A stretch of 64,000 nt of DNA from a bacterium (GCA_905221295.1 CAJNCP010000003.1:1-64000), one strand, 5' to 3'. Shown: positions 27,564 to 37,585, counted from the stretch's first letter. Numbers and translations: made by a program. Notes: generated by a model from the letters alone, not told the origin.

Positions 27564-29255
27564 CTAGCTGGTAGCTATTTTATTGAGGTATATTTCGACC
27601 GTCGTCCCTTTTTTGGGTGCAGAATTGATCTTCATCTGGTAATTGTCTCCAAAATGAAGTTTTAGTCGTTGGTCGACATTTTGAAGGCCAACTCCCCCAC
27701 GTTTGAGCTGACTTTGACTACTATCACCAGGATTTCGGAAGCCAACGCCATCATCCTCAATGCGGATAACAAGCCCTGAATCCTTTTTCTGAACAGAAAC
27801 TTTAATATGTCCCTGACCGTCCTTCTCCTTGATGCCATGGTAAAGGGCATTTTCTACAAGAGGTTGCAATACCAACTTGGGTAAGACTAGGTTATCAAAG
27901 TCAGGTTCTTCATCAATCTCATACTCCAGCTTATCACCATAGCGTTGTTTCTGGATAAAGAGGTACTGGCGGACATGATTGATTTCATCAGAAAGAGAAA
28001 TCAAATCCTTTCCTTGATTGAGCGCCAAGCGGAAATAGGTTGCCAAGGACTTGGTCACCTGAACCACTCGCTGACTATCCTGAAATTCAGCCATCCAGAT
28101 GATAGTGTCCAAGGTGTTATAGAGAAAATGGGGGTTAATCTGGCTCGACAGGGCTTGAAGTTCATACTGACGGGTCGCTTCTTCCTGCCTGCGAATAGCT
28201 GCCATCAGCTGATCAATCTGATCCAACATGGCATTAAACTGGCGAGTTACTACTCTCAGTTCATAGGCACCAGCCTCCTTGGCACGAAGATTTTGAGCCC
28301 CAGAAGCAATTTCCAGCATGGTTTCTCTCAGATCCTTCAAAGGGGCAATCCAGCGTTTGAGACTGAACCACACCAAGCAGAGACAGGCAAGAAGAGATAA
28401 GGCACTAGCAGCAAGCAAGGTCCACATGAGTTGACTCCGAACCTGGTCTAACTTCTCCAACGAAGACACGCCTATCACCGTCCAATCAGTCCCTGCAATC
28501 TGTTCCTGACTGACGTAGGATTGATGATCCAGCGTATAGCCCTGCCCCGTCTCGATGTAGGGTTTCATGGCCTCCATTTCACTCGCTGAGCTATAGACAG
28601 TACGTTTAGGATGGTAGACAAATTCATGCTTTTCATTGATGATAAAGGCAAAGCCCTGCTGGCCCAACTGAAGTTGGTTGAGATAGGATTCCAGAGTTTC
28701 ATAAGAAATATCCAAACGAAGCACACCAAGATTGACCCCCTCTGCATCAACCAGTTCCTGAGTAACAGAAATGACCCATTGACTATCTGATTTACGAGCT
28801 GGGGTTAAAACTGGCTTAGCTCCCTGATGAATAGCCTTTTGGTACCAATCCTCAGCCATCATATCTGAGGAAGTTTTCATTTGCACACTATCATCTGTAG
28901 AAATAACCTGACCGGATTTGGTGACCAGTACCACCGTTTTCAAGTCCTGATCTGCCTTTAAGATGGTCAAAAACAAATCTCGGATTCCCTTGACCTGGTC
29001 TTGGTTAGGATTCTCAGCATAGGCTAAGACATCCTTCTGCTGGGTCAAACTGGTAGAGGTGGTTTCTAATTTTTTGATATAAGACTGAATAAAGTGGCTA
29101 GTTTGGCTAATGGTCGTTTGGCTATTACCCTCGATAGTAGCCTCAATGGCTGATGAACTAGATTGATAATAGAAAGTCCCAACCACAGCTAGTAGAATGA
29201 GAAAGACCAGAAAGATGGAAATAACCATTCTGACTAAAAGAGAAGAACGCTTCAT
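27564..29255 (-). CDS. Sensor histidine kinase, YesM/LytS class (HK09/ZmpS-like)
   Basis: 563 residues. Membrane segments near 10-32 and 280-300 bracket an extracellular Cache-type sensor; a HAMP segment, the phosphoacceptor histidine in QINPHFLYNTLDT (near 376) and an ATPase domain with ENALYHGIKEKD, DDGVGF and GVGLQNVDQRL follow. This class typically senses carbohydrates or surface stress. The start overlaps the regulator stop as ATGA, so the two are translated together. The order agrees with pneumococcal TCS09, but no zmpB gene follows. Confidence 0.9.
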   Translation of the reverse strand: MKRSSLLVRMVISIFLVFLILLAVVGTFYYQSSSSAIEATIEGNSQTTISQTSHFIQSYIKKLETTSTSLTQQKDVLAYAENPNQDQVKGIRDLFLTILKADQDLKTVVLVTKSGQVISTDDSVQMKTSSDMMAEDWYQKAIHQGAKPVLTPARKSDSQWVISVTQELVDAEGVNLGVLRLDISYETLESYLNQLQLGQQGFAFIINEKHEFVYHPKRTVYSSASEMEAMKPYIETGQGYTLDHQSYVSQEQIAGTDWTVIGVSSLEKLDQVRSQLMWTLLAASALSLLACLCLVWFSLKRWIAPLKDLRETMLEIASGAQNLRAKEAGAYELRVVTRQFNAMLDQIDQLMAAIRRQEEATRQYELQALSSQINPHFLYNTLDTIIWMAEFQDSQRVVQVTKSLATYFRLALNQGKDLISLSDEINHVRQYLFIQKQRYGDKLEYEIDEEPDFDNLVLPKLVLQPLVENALYHGIKEKDGQGHIKVSVQKKDSGLVIRIEDDGVGFRNPGDSSQSQLKRGGVGLQNVDQRLKLHFGDNYQMKINSAPKKGTTVEIYLNKIATS

Positions 29256-29989
29256 CGGCCTTCTCCCTTCTTAAACTGACGAGGCGTCACACCTGCAATC
29301 TGTTTAAAACGTTGAGTAAAATAGTTCATATCTTCAAAACCAACCTTTTCGGCTATCTCATAAATCTTTAAATCTGTGGTCAGAAGCAAGAGCTTGGCTT
29401 GTTTGACACGCTCTCTCACCAGATAATCCTGAAAAGGCAGGCCCAATTCTTTCTTAATCAAGGAACTCAAATAAGTTGAGCTAAAGCCCAAGTCACTGGC
29501 CAAAGACTTTAAACTAAACTGACTGTCAGCCAGATGAGACTGGATTTTCTGGGCCAGATTTCCCTCAAACTTATCAGTTAATAAATCTTGTAACTGCTCT
29601 TCCTTTTCTTCCTTGTCTAGTTTTTGCTTGATTTTCCCCAACATTTCCTCAATATCCTGAAGCGAAAAGGGTTTGAGCAAGTAGTCATCTACACCGAGTT
29701 TGACAGCAGACAAGGCATAATCAAAATCATCGTAACCTGTCAAAAAAACTAGGTGAACCTGAGGATAGGTTTCTCGGACCAGACTGGCCAACTGGATGCC
29801 ATTTAGCTGAGGCATGTTGATATCGGTTAAAATGATATCTGGCACCTGCTTTTGAATTAAGTCCCAAGCCTGTCTTCCATTTTCAGCCTGACCGATGATT
29901 TCCATATCGTAGGCTGCTACATTGACCAGCTTGGTCAATCCTTGTCTTACCAGATACTCATCTTCTACGATTAAGATTGTGTAGGTCAT
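29252..29989 (-). CDS. Response regulator, AraC class (RR09/ZmpR-like)
   Basis: 245 residues from ATG 29989, which has AAAGGAG; the longer form begins at GTG. The receiver has the phosphorylatable Asp in DIILTDINMPQLNG (about 55) and Lys of the LLKPFSLQD motif. The C-terminus is an AraC DNA-binding domain (FSSTYLSSLIKKELG, VGFEDMNYFTQRFKQIAG). It partners with the kinase downstream. Confidence 0.92.
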   Translation of the reverse strand: MTYTILIVEDEYLVRQGLTKLVNVAAYDMEIIGQAENGRQAWDLIQKQVPDIILTDINMPQLNGIQLASLVRETYPQVHLVFLTGYDDFDYALSAVKLGVDDYLLKPFSLQDIEEMLGKIKQKLDKEEKEEQLQDLLTDKFEGNLAQKIQSHLADSQFSLKSLASDLGFSSTYLSSLIKKELGLPFQDYLVRERVKQAKLLLLTTDLKIYEIAEKVGFEDMNYFTQRFKQIAGVTPRQFKKGEGR

Positions 29990-30059
29990 GCTCTGCTCCT
30001 TTGTCACTTACTAGTATCAGTATAGCAAAATTCTCCTCTAACTGCTTAGGAAAGACTTC

Positions 30060-31172
30060 TTAATCAACATAATCTAGTAAATAGGCATAACCTTTTTCTG
30101 CCATTTGGTCTTTAGGAATAAAGCGGATAGAAAGGCTATTGATACAGTAGCGTAAGCCACCCTTGTCCTGAGGCCCATCTGTAAAGACATGGCCAAGGTG
30201 AGAATCTCCAACTCGGCTTCTCACTTCCATGCGCGTCATATTGTAAGACTTATCTTCCTTGTAGGTAGCAACATCTGGACTGATTGGTTGGGTGAAACTA
30301 GGCCAGCCACAACCAGACTCAAACTTGTCCTTTGATGAAAAGAGGGGTTCACCAGTGGCCACATCCACATAGATACCGGATTCAAATTTATCCCAGTAGC
30401 GGTTTGAAAAAGCTCGTTCTGTTTGATTTTTCTGGGTAACGGCATACTCCTCAGGTGACAAGGTCTTCTTCAATTCCTCATCACTTGGTTTAGGATATTT
30501 GCTGGCATCGATGACGGGGTAGGCAGCCTGATTGACATTGATATGACAGTAGCCATTTGGATTTTTCTTGAGGTAGTCTTGGTGATAGTCCTCAGCCACC
30601 ACAAAATTCTTCAAGTTTTCCTTTTCAACTGCCAGAGGTTGGTCGTATTTCTTAGCCACCTCATCAAAGACTTGGTTGATTACCTCTAAATCCTTTTCAT
30701 CTGTGTAATAAACGCCGGTACGATACTGGGTCCCCACATCATTTCCTTGTTTATTTTTGCTGGTTGGATTAATGATGCGGAAGTAATGAAGCAGGATTTC
30801 CTTGAGGGAAATTTGCTTGGCGTCGTAAGTGACATGGACGGTTTCCGCATGTCCTGTTTGGTTAATCAATTCGTACTTGGTTGTTTCCCCTCTTCCGTTT
30901 GCATAGCCTGAAACGGCATCGGTTACTCCAGACACGCGTGAGAAGTATTCCTCCACTCCCCAGAAACATCCCCCAGCTAGATAAATTTCGTGCAAGTCTG
31001 CGTCTTTACTCACTTCTGTTTTTTTCACTGTTTTTCCTCCTTGGCTAACTGACGCTTTCTCAATTTGCGAGCTGTCTGTCTGCCCTGCATTTCGCATCAA
31101 TAGAAAATAGAAACCGGTTATGGCTAGGAGAATGACCCCTGCCAAGACAAAAAGTTTTACTTTATCATTCAT
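30060..31172 (-). CDS. msrAB1: Membrane-anchored methionine sulfoxide reductase MsrA/MsrB fusion
   Basis: 370 residues. One N-terminal membrane helix ([17 protein letters not shown]), then MsrA with [14 protein letters not shown] (catalytic Cys near 75), then MsrB with SGCGWPSF and the catalytic Cys in LRYCINSLS near 348. It reduces both stereoisomers of methionine sulfoxide in exported proteins. It follows the thioredoxin lipoprotein, whose electrons come from CcdA, the arrangement known for pneumococcal Etrx1/MsrAB1. Confidence 0.95.
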   Translation of the reverse strand: MNDKVKLFVLAGVILLAITGFYFLLMRNAGQTDSSQIEKASVSQGGKTVKKTEVSKDADLHEIYLAGGCFWGVEEYFSRVSGVTDAVSGYANGRGETTKYELINQTGHAETVHVTYDAKQISLKEILLHYFRIINPTSKNKQGNDVGTQYRTGVYYTDEKDLEVINQVFDEVAKKYDQPLAVEKENLKNFVVAEDYHQDYLKKNPNGYCHINVNQAAYPVIDASKYPKPSDEELKKTLSPEEYAVTQKNQTERAFSNRYWDKFESGIYVDVATGEPLFSSKDKFESGCGWPSFTQPISPDVATYKEDKSYNMTRMEVRSRVGDSHLGHVFTDGPQDKGGLRYCINSLSIRFIPKDQMAEKGYAYLLDYVD

Positions 31173-31181
31173 GATCTTTCT

Positions 31182-31745
31182 CTACCCCATTTCTTTCAAT
31201 TCTTTTAAAATCATATCCTTATCCATAAAACCTGGTTGCGTTTTGACCAGCTTGCCTTCCTTGTCTATAAAGGCTTGAGTCGGATAAGAACGGACACCAT
31301 AACTTTCCAAGAGTTTACCTGATGGATCAATTAAAACTGGAAAATTTTTATAATCTAAGCCCTTGTACCAGTTCTTAAAGTCTGCTTCTGCTTGTTCTCC
31401 CTTGTGTCCAGGAGAGACCACTGTCAAGACCACATAGTCGTCTCCAGCATCTTTAGCGATTTCGTCCGTATCTGGAAGGCTGGCTAGACAGATGGAACAC
31501 CAAGAAGCCCAGAATTTAAGATAGACTTTCTTGCCTTTGTAGTCAGATAAACGATAGGTCTTACCATCTACTCCTGTTAGTTCAAAATCAGCGACTGCCT
31601 GACCTTTAGTCGCAGTTTGCGCACCGACTTGTTCTGTTTTGGTTTGCTCCTTCATAGTTGATTCGTCTGACATGTTTTTAGCCGAACAAGCTGCCAAGCA
31701 ACAGATTGAGCCTACTCCAAGTAGACATGTTTGCCATTTCTTCAT
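31182..31745 (-). CDS. etrx1: Extracellular thioredoxin-family lipoprotein
   Basis: 187 residues from ATG 31745 (ribosome site GGGAGG). Lipoprotein signal peptide with LAAC lipobox at residues 16-19. The thioredoxin-fold active site is WCSIC in KFWASWCSICLASLP. Family: TlpA/ResA-like reductases. It ends 9 nt before msrAB, and its start overlaps the ccdA region, so electron flow is CcdA to this protein to MsrAB. Confidence 0.93.
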   Translation of the reverse strand: MKKWQTCLLGVGSICCLAACSAKNMSDESTMKEQTKTEQVGAQTATKGQAVADFELTGVDGKTYRLSDYKGKKVYLKFWASWCSICLASLPDTDEIAKDAGDDYVVLTVVSPGHKGEQAEADFKNWYKGLDYKNFPVLIDPSGKLLESYGVRSYPTQAFIDKEGKLVKTQPGFMDKDMILKELKEMG

Positions 31746-31758
31746 TTCTTCTTCCTCC

Positions 31759-32469
31759 CTATTCAAATAATCTTGTCAAAATAGAAGCATTTCCCAAAAG
31801 TACCAAGATTCCCATCAGGATAATGAGGAAACCACCCACTTTTTTGAGGGTTCCGAGGTAAGGATGGAGTTTTCGGAAATGTTTCAAAACATAGCTGGAG
31901 GCGAGAGCTAGAACCAAAAATGGTAGCGCCAAACCTAGCGTATAGACCAACATGAGACCAGCTCCCTGCCAAGCACCTAAGCCACCTGAAGCCGCTAAGG
32001 CCAAAACAGACCCCAGAACCGGCCCTACACATGGTGTCCAAGCAAAACTAAAGGTCAACCCCAGTAAAAATGCCTGACTATAGCCGTTAGCGTTTTGCCC
32101 TTGTCTCTTTAATTGTAGCCTTCTTTCCTTGTAGAGCCCCTGCAAATGTAAAACTTCCATCTGGTGTAAGCCCAAGAGAATGATAACTGCACCTGTCACA
32201 TACTGAAACCAAGAAGCATAGAGCAAATTGCCTAAAAAACCAGCTCCATAGCCCAGTAAGATAAAGATAAAAGATATCCCCGCTATAAAGGCCAGAGTTC
32301 GCAATAAACTAACAAGTGAGATTGAAAATTTTTCGCTAGAAGCCTGAGCACCATCTTTATCATCCAACAAGACCCCTGCATAGACAGGTAACAAGGGTAA
32401 AATACAAGGAGAAAAGAAGGAAAGAATTCCAGCAAGAAAAACACTGATAAAAAAAATCACATTGTCCAT
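31759..32469 (-). CDS. ccdA: Cytochrome c biogenesis/thiol-disulfide transporter CcdA
   Basis: 236 residues, six membrane segments. Redox cysteines lie in FFSPCILPLLPVYAG and FAWTPCVGPVLGS, the CcdA pair that carries electrons across the membrane. The gene is first in ccdA-etrx1-msrAB; its AUG follows a usual AT-rich start region. Confidence 0.95.
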   Translation of the reverse strand: MDNVIFFISVFLAGILSFFSPCILPLLPVYAGVLLDDKDGAQASSEKFSISLVSLLRTLAFIAGISFIFILLGYGAGFLGNLLYASWFQYVTGAVIILLGLHQMEVLHLQGLYKERRLQLKRQGQNANGYSQAFLLGLTFSFAWTPCVGPVLGSVLALAASGGLGAWQGAGLMLVYTLGLALPFLVLALASSYVLKHFRKLHPYLGTLKKVGGFLIILMGILVLLGNASILTRLFE

Positions 32470-32589
32470 ATCTTTTCACCCTTCTTTCTTTTGATAAGTC
32501 TATTATAATTCCCAACTCTAAGAAAAAACAGGGACAATGATAGGGAAAAATAGGAATTTAATCAGTTTATTCAGAAATCTGGCACAAAA

Positions 32590-32612
32590 AAAGCCAGACA
32601 AGGTCTGACTTT
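32590..32612 (-). terminator. Hairpin behind the GNAT gene
   Basis: AAAGCCAGAC (32590-32599) and GTCTGACTTT (32603-32612) pair with one interruption, followed by TTTTTGTGCC on the minus strand, 21 nt past the stop at 32633. Confidence 0.65.
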
Positions 32613-32632
32613 GATAGAAACAGAAAAGAGAA

Positions 32633-33184
32633 TCACCTGTCTTCCCTGCTTATCTGGTAATAAATAAGGTCCGCAACGTAGTCTTTTCTCTCCACACCAT
32701 TGGCAATGGTTTTTAGATAAGACATTCCCGCTTTTTCCATGACACGGCCTGAAACTGGGTTGAGACTAGCATAACGAGCTCTGACCTTTTGAAAGCCTGC
32801 TTGAGTAAAACAAAAGTCTAACACAGCTTTCAAGGCCTCCGTCATCATACCACGACCCCAGTATTCCTTGCCTAGCACATAGCCAATTTCACAGCTAGAG
32901 TCAATCTCATCCATTTCAACGATGCTGATATCTCCTATCACTTGCTCAGGGTTTTCTTTGAGACAAATGGCCCATTTGTAATAGTTGGGATTAGTATAGG
33001 ATGCAACCCAATTTCGAATCGAGTTCCGAGTCACTTCAACATCAGGATGAGGATCCCAGGTGACATAGGTCAGATTCTCAGGAGACGAAGCCCAATTTTG
33101 AAACATGGCTTCCGCATCACTCTCCACAAATCTTCTCAATATTAAACGTTCTGTCTGTAAGGTTTGCGTACCGATTGCTTTCAT
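32633..33184 (-). CDS. GNAT acetyltransferase, RimJ/RimL type
   Basis: 183 residues from ATG 33184 (ribosome site GAGG); a longer in-frame start has none. TERLILRRFVESDAEAMFQNW is the standard N-terminal motif of N-acetyltransferase-3 proteins, and YVLGKEYWGRGMMTEALKAV holds the acetyl-CoA binding loop. Substrate unknown. The start region belongs to the repeated-hairpin zone at 33220-33440. Confidence 0.88.
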   Translation of the reverse strand: MKAIGTQTLQTERLILRRFVESDAEAMFQNWASSPENLTYVTWDPHPDVEVTRNSIRNWVASYTNPNYYKWAICLKENPEQVIGDISIVEMDEIDSSCEIGYVLGKEYWGRGMMTEALKAVLDFCFTQAGFQKVRARYASLNPVSGRVMEKAGMSYLKTIANGVERKDYVADLIYYQISREDR

Positions 33185-33219
33185 AATGTTACCTCGCTTT
33201 CTAAGCTTAAGGCTCAAGC

Positions 33220-33440
33220 TAAAAAGGTCCACAGGAGGTTATTTTTGCTCTCTAGTTTCAAGGCAAGAAGCTAAAAAGGTCCCCCGGACCTTCCTCGCTT
33301 TCTATTTTAGGGGTCGGTATATAATCTTCACTGGAGTTTATTCTTACTTTCCAATTTCAAGGCTCAAGCTAAAAAGGTCCCCCGGACCTTCCTCGCTTTC
33401 TCATTTCTAGGCTCAGGGTAAAAAGGTCCCCCGGACCTTT
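33220..33440 (-). repeat. Tandem copies of a terminator-like hairpin between nadE and the GNAT gene
   Basis: AAGGTCC-CCC-GGACCTT, a 7-bp perfect stem with 3-nt loop, occurs at 33276-33292, 33374-33390 and 33423-33439. A degenerate copy (aaaaggtccacaggaggtta) lies near 33222-33242. Around copies 1-3 the flanks also recur: CTAAAAAGGT before and CTTCCTCGCTTTCT after the first two. The zone probably arose by duplication of the nadE terminator with some of the GNAT leader. Confidence 0.85.
33423..33439 (-). terminator. nadE: Terminator of nadE
   Basis: Third hairpin copy (AAGGTCC/GGACCTT). It starts one nucleotide past the nadE stop, and on the minus strand is followed by TTTTTACC. The further copies downstream would act as backups. 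Confidence 0.8.
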
Positions 33441-34265
33441 TTACTCCCAAAAGTCATCAAATACGGTGATTGGTAGGTGGCGTTTGTGTTGGCCTTTGTG
33501 CCACCAGTTTTCAATAGTCGCTTGGGCTTCTGGACTGATGGTTTTGCCTTCAAGGTAGTCATCAATTTCATTGTATGTGACTCCCAAGGCTACTTCGTCT
33601 GCAATACCTGGTTTTTCTTCTTCCAAATCTGCTGTTGGGATTTTTTCATAAAGGGCTGGGTCTGCACCAAGTTCCTTCAAGAGTTGTTTTCCTTGACGTT
33701 TATTGAGGCGATAAAGTGGGAGAATGTCTGCACCACCGTCACCAAACTTGGTAAAAAAGCCTGTGATATTTTCCGCAGCATGGTCTGTTCCAATGACCGC
33801 TCCGCTATGGGCACCCGCAAGGGCATATTGAGCAATCATACGGCTACGCGCTTTAATATTGCCCTTGTTAAAGTCTGAAACAGGACTTCCTGTCGCTTCA
33901 ACAGCAACTGTCATCGCGTCAGCTGATTCCTTAATATTAACCACCAAGCTGACATCTGGCTGGATAAAGGCTAGAGCTTTTTGAGCATCTGCTTCATCAG
34001 CTTGGACTCCATACGGCAGACGCACTGCGATAAATTTGTAGCTGTCATCTCCAGTTTCTGCTCGCATTTCTTCCATAGCTAATTGCGCCAAGCGCCCCGC
34101 CAAGGTTGAATCCTGACCCCCAGAAATCCCTAGTACAAAGGTTTTAAGGAAGGGATGTTTTTTCAAGTATCTTTTTAAGAAGTCAATGGAACGACGGATT
34201 TCTTCCTGGGCGTCAATCACTGGCTTGACACCTAGTTGCTGGATAATGGTCTCTTGCAAACTCAT
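33441..34265 (-). CDS. nadE: NAD synthetase (ammonia-dependent)
   Basis: 274 residues. The ATP pyrophosphatase loop is [16 protein letters not shown] near residue 47; [23 protein letters not shown] holds the second substrate motif. No glutaminase domain, so ammonia is the nitrogen donor. It makes NAD from nicotinate adenine dinucleotide, the last step after pncB, whose stop it overlaps by 4 nt. Confidence 0.96.
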   Translation of the reverse strand: MSLQETIIQQLGVKPVIDAQEEIRRSIDFLKRYLKKHPFLKTFVLGISGGQDSTLAGRLAQLAMEEMRAETGDDSYKFIAVRLPYGVQADEADAQKALAFIQPDVSLVVNIKESADAMTVAVEATGSPVSDFNKGNIKARSRMIAQYALAGAHSGAVIGTDHAAENITGFFTKFGDGGADILPLYRLNKRQGKQLLKELGADPALYEKIPTADLEEEKPGIADEVALGVTYNEIDDYLEGKTISPEAQATIENWWHKGQHKRHLPITVFDDFWE

Positions 34266-35722
34266 TCTTCTTCTCCTTCACCAAGGGCTTCTTTGCGCAT
34301 CTTGTCAATCAAGTCCATTTTGTCCTGCCAAATATCACGCGCCAAGTCTACCGGGTAATGTTGCGGATTGAGAACCCGTTTATACTCATCCCAAAGCTTG
34401 TCAAATTCCTTACGTGCATAGGCCTGAATCTCAGTCAAACTAGGCAAGCTATAAACTAATGTTCCTTCTTTGAAAATATCCACCAAGAGAGGAACGGCAT
34501 CAAAATTACGAACGGTCTTTTTGATGTAGGTATAAGTTGGATGGAACATCTTGATTTCTGTCATGCCGCTTACATCCACACCATCATAAGTAATGTAGTC
34601 ACCTTCTGACTTGCCTTTTTCACGACTGGTAATGCGCCATACCTGCTTCTTACCTGGCGTAGACACTTTCTCCGCATTATTAGACAGTTTGATAGTATTG
34701 CGCATCTGGCCATTCTCATCTTCGATCGCAACAATCTTATAAACTGCACCAAGAGCAGGCTGGTCATAGGCAGTAATCAGCTTGGTTCCCACACCCCAGA
34801 CATCAATCTTAGCCTTTTGCATCTTGAGGTTGAGGATAGTATTTTCATCTAGGTCATTTGAAGCATAAATCTTAGCCTCTGTAAAGCCAGCCTCGTCTAG
34901 TTGCTGACGAACTTTCTTGGAAATGTAGGCAATATCCCCAGAGTCAATCCGCACACCCATAAAGTTAATCTGATCACCCAACTCACGCGCCACCTGAATG
35001 GCAGCTGGCACACCAATTCGCAACGTATCATAAGTATCTACTAGAAAGACACAGTCACGATGGGTTGACGCATAAGCCTTGAAGGCTTCATAGTCGTTCC
35101 CATAAACTTGTACCAAGGCATGGGCATGAGTCCCCAAGACAGGGATACCAAAGAGCTTCCCTGCTCGCACGTTGCTAGTTCCGTTGGCTCCACCAATCAC
35201 AGCTGCGCGTGTTCCCCAGATAGCTGCATCCATTTCTTGCGCACGACGTGTTCCGAACTCCATCAAGGGTTCATCCTCAATGACCGAACGAATACGTGCT
35301 GCCTTGGTCGCTATCAAGGTTTGAAAGTTAACGATGTTTAAGAGAGCCGTTTCAACCAATTGACATTGGGCTAGAGGCCCTTCCACCTGCACAATCGGTT
35401 CATTGGCAAAAACCAAATCCCCTTCCTGAGCGGAACGAACCGTCAACTCCAACTTGAAATTGCGGAGGTAATCTAAGAACGCCCCATGATAGCCAAGCGA
35501 CTCCAAGTAGGCAATATCGCTATCTGAAAAGCGCAAGTCTTTAAGATAATGTACAATTCTTTCTAAACCAGCGAAAACTGCATAACCGTTCTGAAAAGGT
35601 TGCTGGCGGAAATAAACTTCAAAGACCGCCTTTTTATTGTGAATCCCTTGGTCAAAGTAAACTTGCATCATATTGATCTGGTACAAGTCCGTGTGCAATG
35701 TCAAACTATCATCTGGATACAT
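34262..35722 (-). CDS. pncB: Nicotinate phosphoribosyltransferase
   Basis: 486 residues from ATG 35722 (ribosome site GGAAGAAGG); an in-frame extension to 35809 is unlikely because the family starts [51 protein letters not shown] and [19 protein letters not shown] are family motifs. It converts nicotinate to nicotinate mononucleotide in NAD salvage. An extended -10 (TGTTATAAT) lies near 35797-35805. Confidence 0.95.
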   Translation of the reverse strand: MYPDDSLTLHTDLYQINMMQVYFDQGIHNKKAVFEVYFRQQPFQNGYAVFAGLERIVHYLKDLRFSDSDIAYLESLGYHGAFLDYLRNFKLELTVRSAQEGDLVFANEPIVQVEGPLAQCQLVETALLNIVNFQTLIATKAARIRSVIEDEPLMEFGTRRAQEMDAAIWGTRAAVIGGANGTSNVRAGKLFGIPVLGTHAHALVQVYGNDYEAFKAYASTHRDCVFLVDTYDTLRIGVPAAIQVARELGDQINFMGVRIDSGDIAYISKKVRQQLDEAGFTEAKIYASNDLDENTILNLKMQKAKIDVWGVGTKLITAYDQPALGAVYKIVAIEDENGQMRNTIKLSNNAEKVSTPGKKQVWRITSREKGKSEGDYITYDGVDVSGMTEIKMFHPTYTYIKKTVRNFDAVPLLVDIFKEGTLVYSLPSLTEIQAYARKEFDKLWDEYKRVLNPQHYPVDLARDIWQDKMDLIDKMRKEALGEGEEE

Positions 35723-35838
35723 CTGTTTTCCTTCTTCCTTTTTTACAAAGGTATGAACGTATTCTACCACTTTCACACCATCCGATAAATTAGTACTATT
35801 ATAACACATTTTACCGAGATTGATAAAAAGATAACAAG

Positions 35839-36327
35839 CTATTCTCCGTTCTCCAGTTCATCCATATCTTGCTCAAACTTTTTTTGAGCCCATTCGCCAT
35901 AGCTTTTAAGGCCGAGATTGCCGATAAAAACCCAAGGAAGGTAGATCAGATAAGTGATGGCCCAAGCAGACAAATATTTAACGTTCAGAGGATTGTGCTG
36001 ATAAATTTCGATATTGAATTGATAATTCTGTAACATCAAGAGAGTCGTAATAGCGAGAGTTACCAGCAAACACCCTACAATCGTAAAATGAAAACGACTA
36101 TAGTAGGTCACTCCAAGATGTCGTGCACGATTGAAAAAGAAGAAAATGCCTAAAAGAAGGGTAACCAGAAGAATATTAGGATTAAAAAGAGCAGGTGCTA
36201 ATACCGCCACCAAATAACTTAGCAGAATGAGCCCGATAAACATATAAAAAGACTCTGTCCCAGCTTTGTTAATCAGTTGTTCTTCTCTTTCGTCTAATAA
36301 TTGATAATAAAAAAATCTATTTTTCAT
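35839..36327 (-). CDS. Small membrane protein paired with an XRE regulator
   Basis: 162 residues with four predicted membrane segments (SFYMFIGLILLSYLVAVLAP, NILLVTLLLGIFFFF, FTIVGCLLVTLAITTLLML, AWAITYLIYLPWVFIG) and a charged C-terminal tail. It overlaps the upstream XRE gene by 11 nt, ribosome site GGGAGG inside it. The arrangement is that of DUF3169/DUF6773-type membrane partners of small regulators; exact family and function unknown. Confidence 0.75.
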   Translation of the reverse strand: MKNRFFYYQLLDEREEQLINKAGTESFYMFIGLILLSYLVAVLAPALFNPNILLVTLLLGIFFFFNRARHLGVTYYSRFHFTIVGCLLVTLAITTLLMLQNYQFNIEIYQHNPLNVKYLSAWAITYLIYLPWVFIGNLGLKSYGEWAQKKFEQDMDELENGE

Positions 36328-36526
36328 CTTCTTCCTCCCAAAATAATTGATCCAAAGTTTTTCCTAAGCATCTGCAAATGGACTGGCAGAGGGAGAGACT
36401 AGGATTGTATTTCCCAGCTTCTATCAAGCCTATAGTCTGCCTAGTAACACCAACAGCCTCTGCCAAATCACCCTGTGTCATATCAAGTTCCACACGAGCT
36501 AGTTTTAACTTTAAATTTTTAGCCAC
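36317..36526 (-). CDS. Small XRE-family transcriptional regulator
   Basis: 69 residues starting at GTG 36526, chosen because AAGGAGG stands eight nt before it; the first residues are then AKNLKLKLARVELDMTQGDL. Upstream in-frame starts lack a site. HTH: TQGDLAEAVGVTRQTIGLIEAGKYNPSLSL, the short SinR/Cro-like regulator form usually paired with a membrane protein. It probably regulates its own promoter at 36575-36602. Confidence 0.85.
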   Translation of the reverse strand: MAKNLKLKLARVELDMTQGDLAEAVGVTRQTIGLIEAGKYNPSLSLCQSICRCLGKTLDQLFWEEEDEK

Positions 36527-36574
36527 TTGTTTCCTCCTTTTAATTTTTAAAAAGTTGCGCTTCTTTTTAAACAT

Positions 36575-36602
36575 ATTATACCATATATCTAACTTAATGC
36601 AA
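36575..36602 (-). promoter_or_regulatory. Promoter of the XRE-membrane protein operon
   Basis: TTGCAT (36597-36602), 16-bp spacer, TATAAT (36575-36580) on the minus strand; TGG before the -10 makes it an extended -10 as well. The leader is about 40 nt. Confidence 0.75.
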
Positions 36603-36640
36603 TATATAAATGCCATTTTGTAATATTTTATTAACAAAAA

Positions 36641-36669
36641 ACTCTCTATCATCTTACATGATAAAGAGT
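36641..36669 (-). terminator. Terminator behind the GNAT gene at 36725
   Basis: ACTCTCTATCAT (36641-36652) and ATGATAAAGAGT (36658-36669) pair with one mismatch around a 5-nt loop, followed by TTTTTGTT on the minus strand. Confidence 0.75.
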
Positions 36670-36724
36670 ATTCGTTCTTTTTTGATACTTAGCTAAGCTC
36701 CTCTTCAAAGGAAAGAAATCTAGG

Positions 36725-37135
36725 TCACAAATCCTTTTGGTAATAGTATCTTTGTCCTGTGTAGGGATAGTCTTGCAAGGAAAAAACTTCCTTGTAACCA
36801 TGGCTCAGATAAAAATCTGGCGCTTGAAACTGGTAAGTATTGACAAAAGCAAAACGACAATTTCGATTCTTGGCTTCATTTTCTGCTTGCTGAAGTAGTT
36901 TCGAACCGATTCCTTGTTTTCGTAGCTCCTCTTTCACAAACAAATATTCGATTTCCAGCCAATTTCCGAAAGTCTCAGCTACTAAGCCTGCCATGAGATT
37001 GCCCTTTTCGTCTTCAACATAAAGGTTCAGTGGTTCGCTTTCAGCCTCTTCTCGTTTAGAACGATTATAAGCACGAATTTGATTCGCGATTTCTTGCGCT
37101 TTCTGGGACTCCATATTCTCCAATTTAACGTACAT
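36725..37135 (-). CDS. GNAT family N-acetyltransferase
   Basis: 136 residues from ATG 37135 (ribosome site AGGAG). LEIEYLFVKEELRKQGIGSKLLQQAE holds the acetyl-CoA motif (Q/RxxGxG/A), and FAFVNTYQFQAPDFYLSHGYKE the C-terminal strand. Substrate unknown. The only neighbours are the XRE pair and an IS remnant. Confidence 0.85.
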   Translation of the reverse strand: MYVKLENMESQKAQEIANQIRAYNRSKREEAESEPLNLYVEDEKGNLMAGLVAETFGNWLEIEYLFVKEELRKQGIGSKLLQQAENEAKNRNCRFAFVNTYQFQAPDFYLSHGYKEVFSLQDYPYTGQRYYYQKDL

Positions 37136-37171
37136 CCCTATCTCCTTTGATTTTAGACTAAAATGCCTCAA

Positions 37172-37585
37172 TAATATCTCTAATGAGTAAAAGTACTAAA
37201 AATATTATAGACTTTTTCTGTCTATCAAACAAATTCCACCTGATAATAGTTATTCAATCAACTCATTCGTAAGGCTCCTTCCTATGAGATATCTTAAGAA
37301 TACCACATATTTAATCAGTTGAGAAGAGACAAACATCAATATTTTATTCACCTAATGATTTCAAATCAATGACCATGCATTTTTCTACTTCCAAGGAAAG
37401 AGAGAAGACAGATTTCTTTGGTTTGTATAGAAGAGAATTTGCTTGCTGTAAATCAAAGCTTTAAAATTGTTTTTAAAATAAAGCTTACATCACTAATGCT
37501 CTTGAATCCCCTGTCCTGAGTTACATTAAAAGCAATCAGCAAACATTGCAAATATGAAAGAAGTAAGTTTTTATCTCTTTAATTG
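37172..37585. other. 414-bp intergenic region without a recognisable gene
   Basis: I see no ORF worth calling and no strong promoter. It holds an AT-rich dyad of AAGCTT arms near 37458-37487 (caaagctttaaaattg, then aaataaagcttac). It ends at the IS30 remnant and is probably degraded sequence. Confidence 0.5.
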
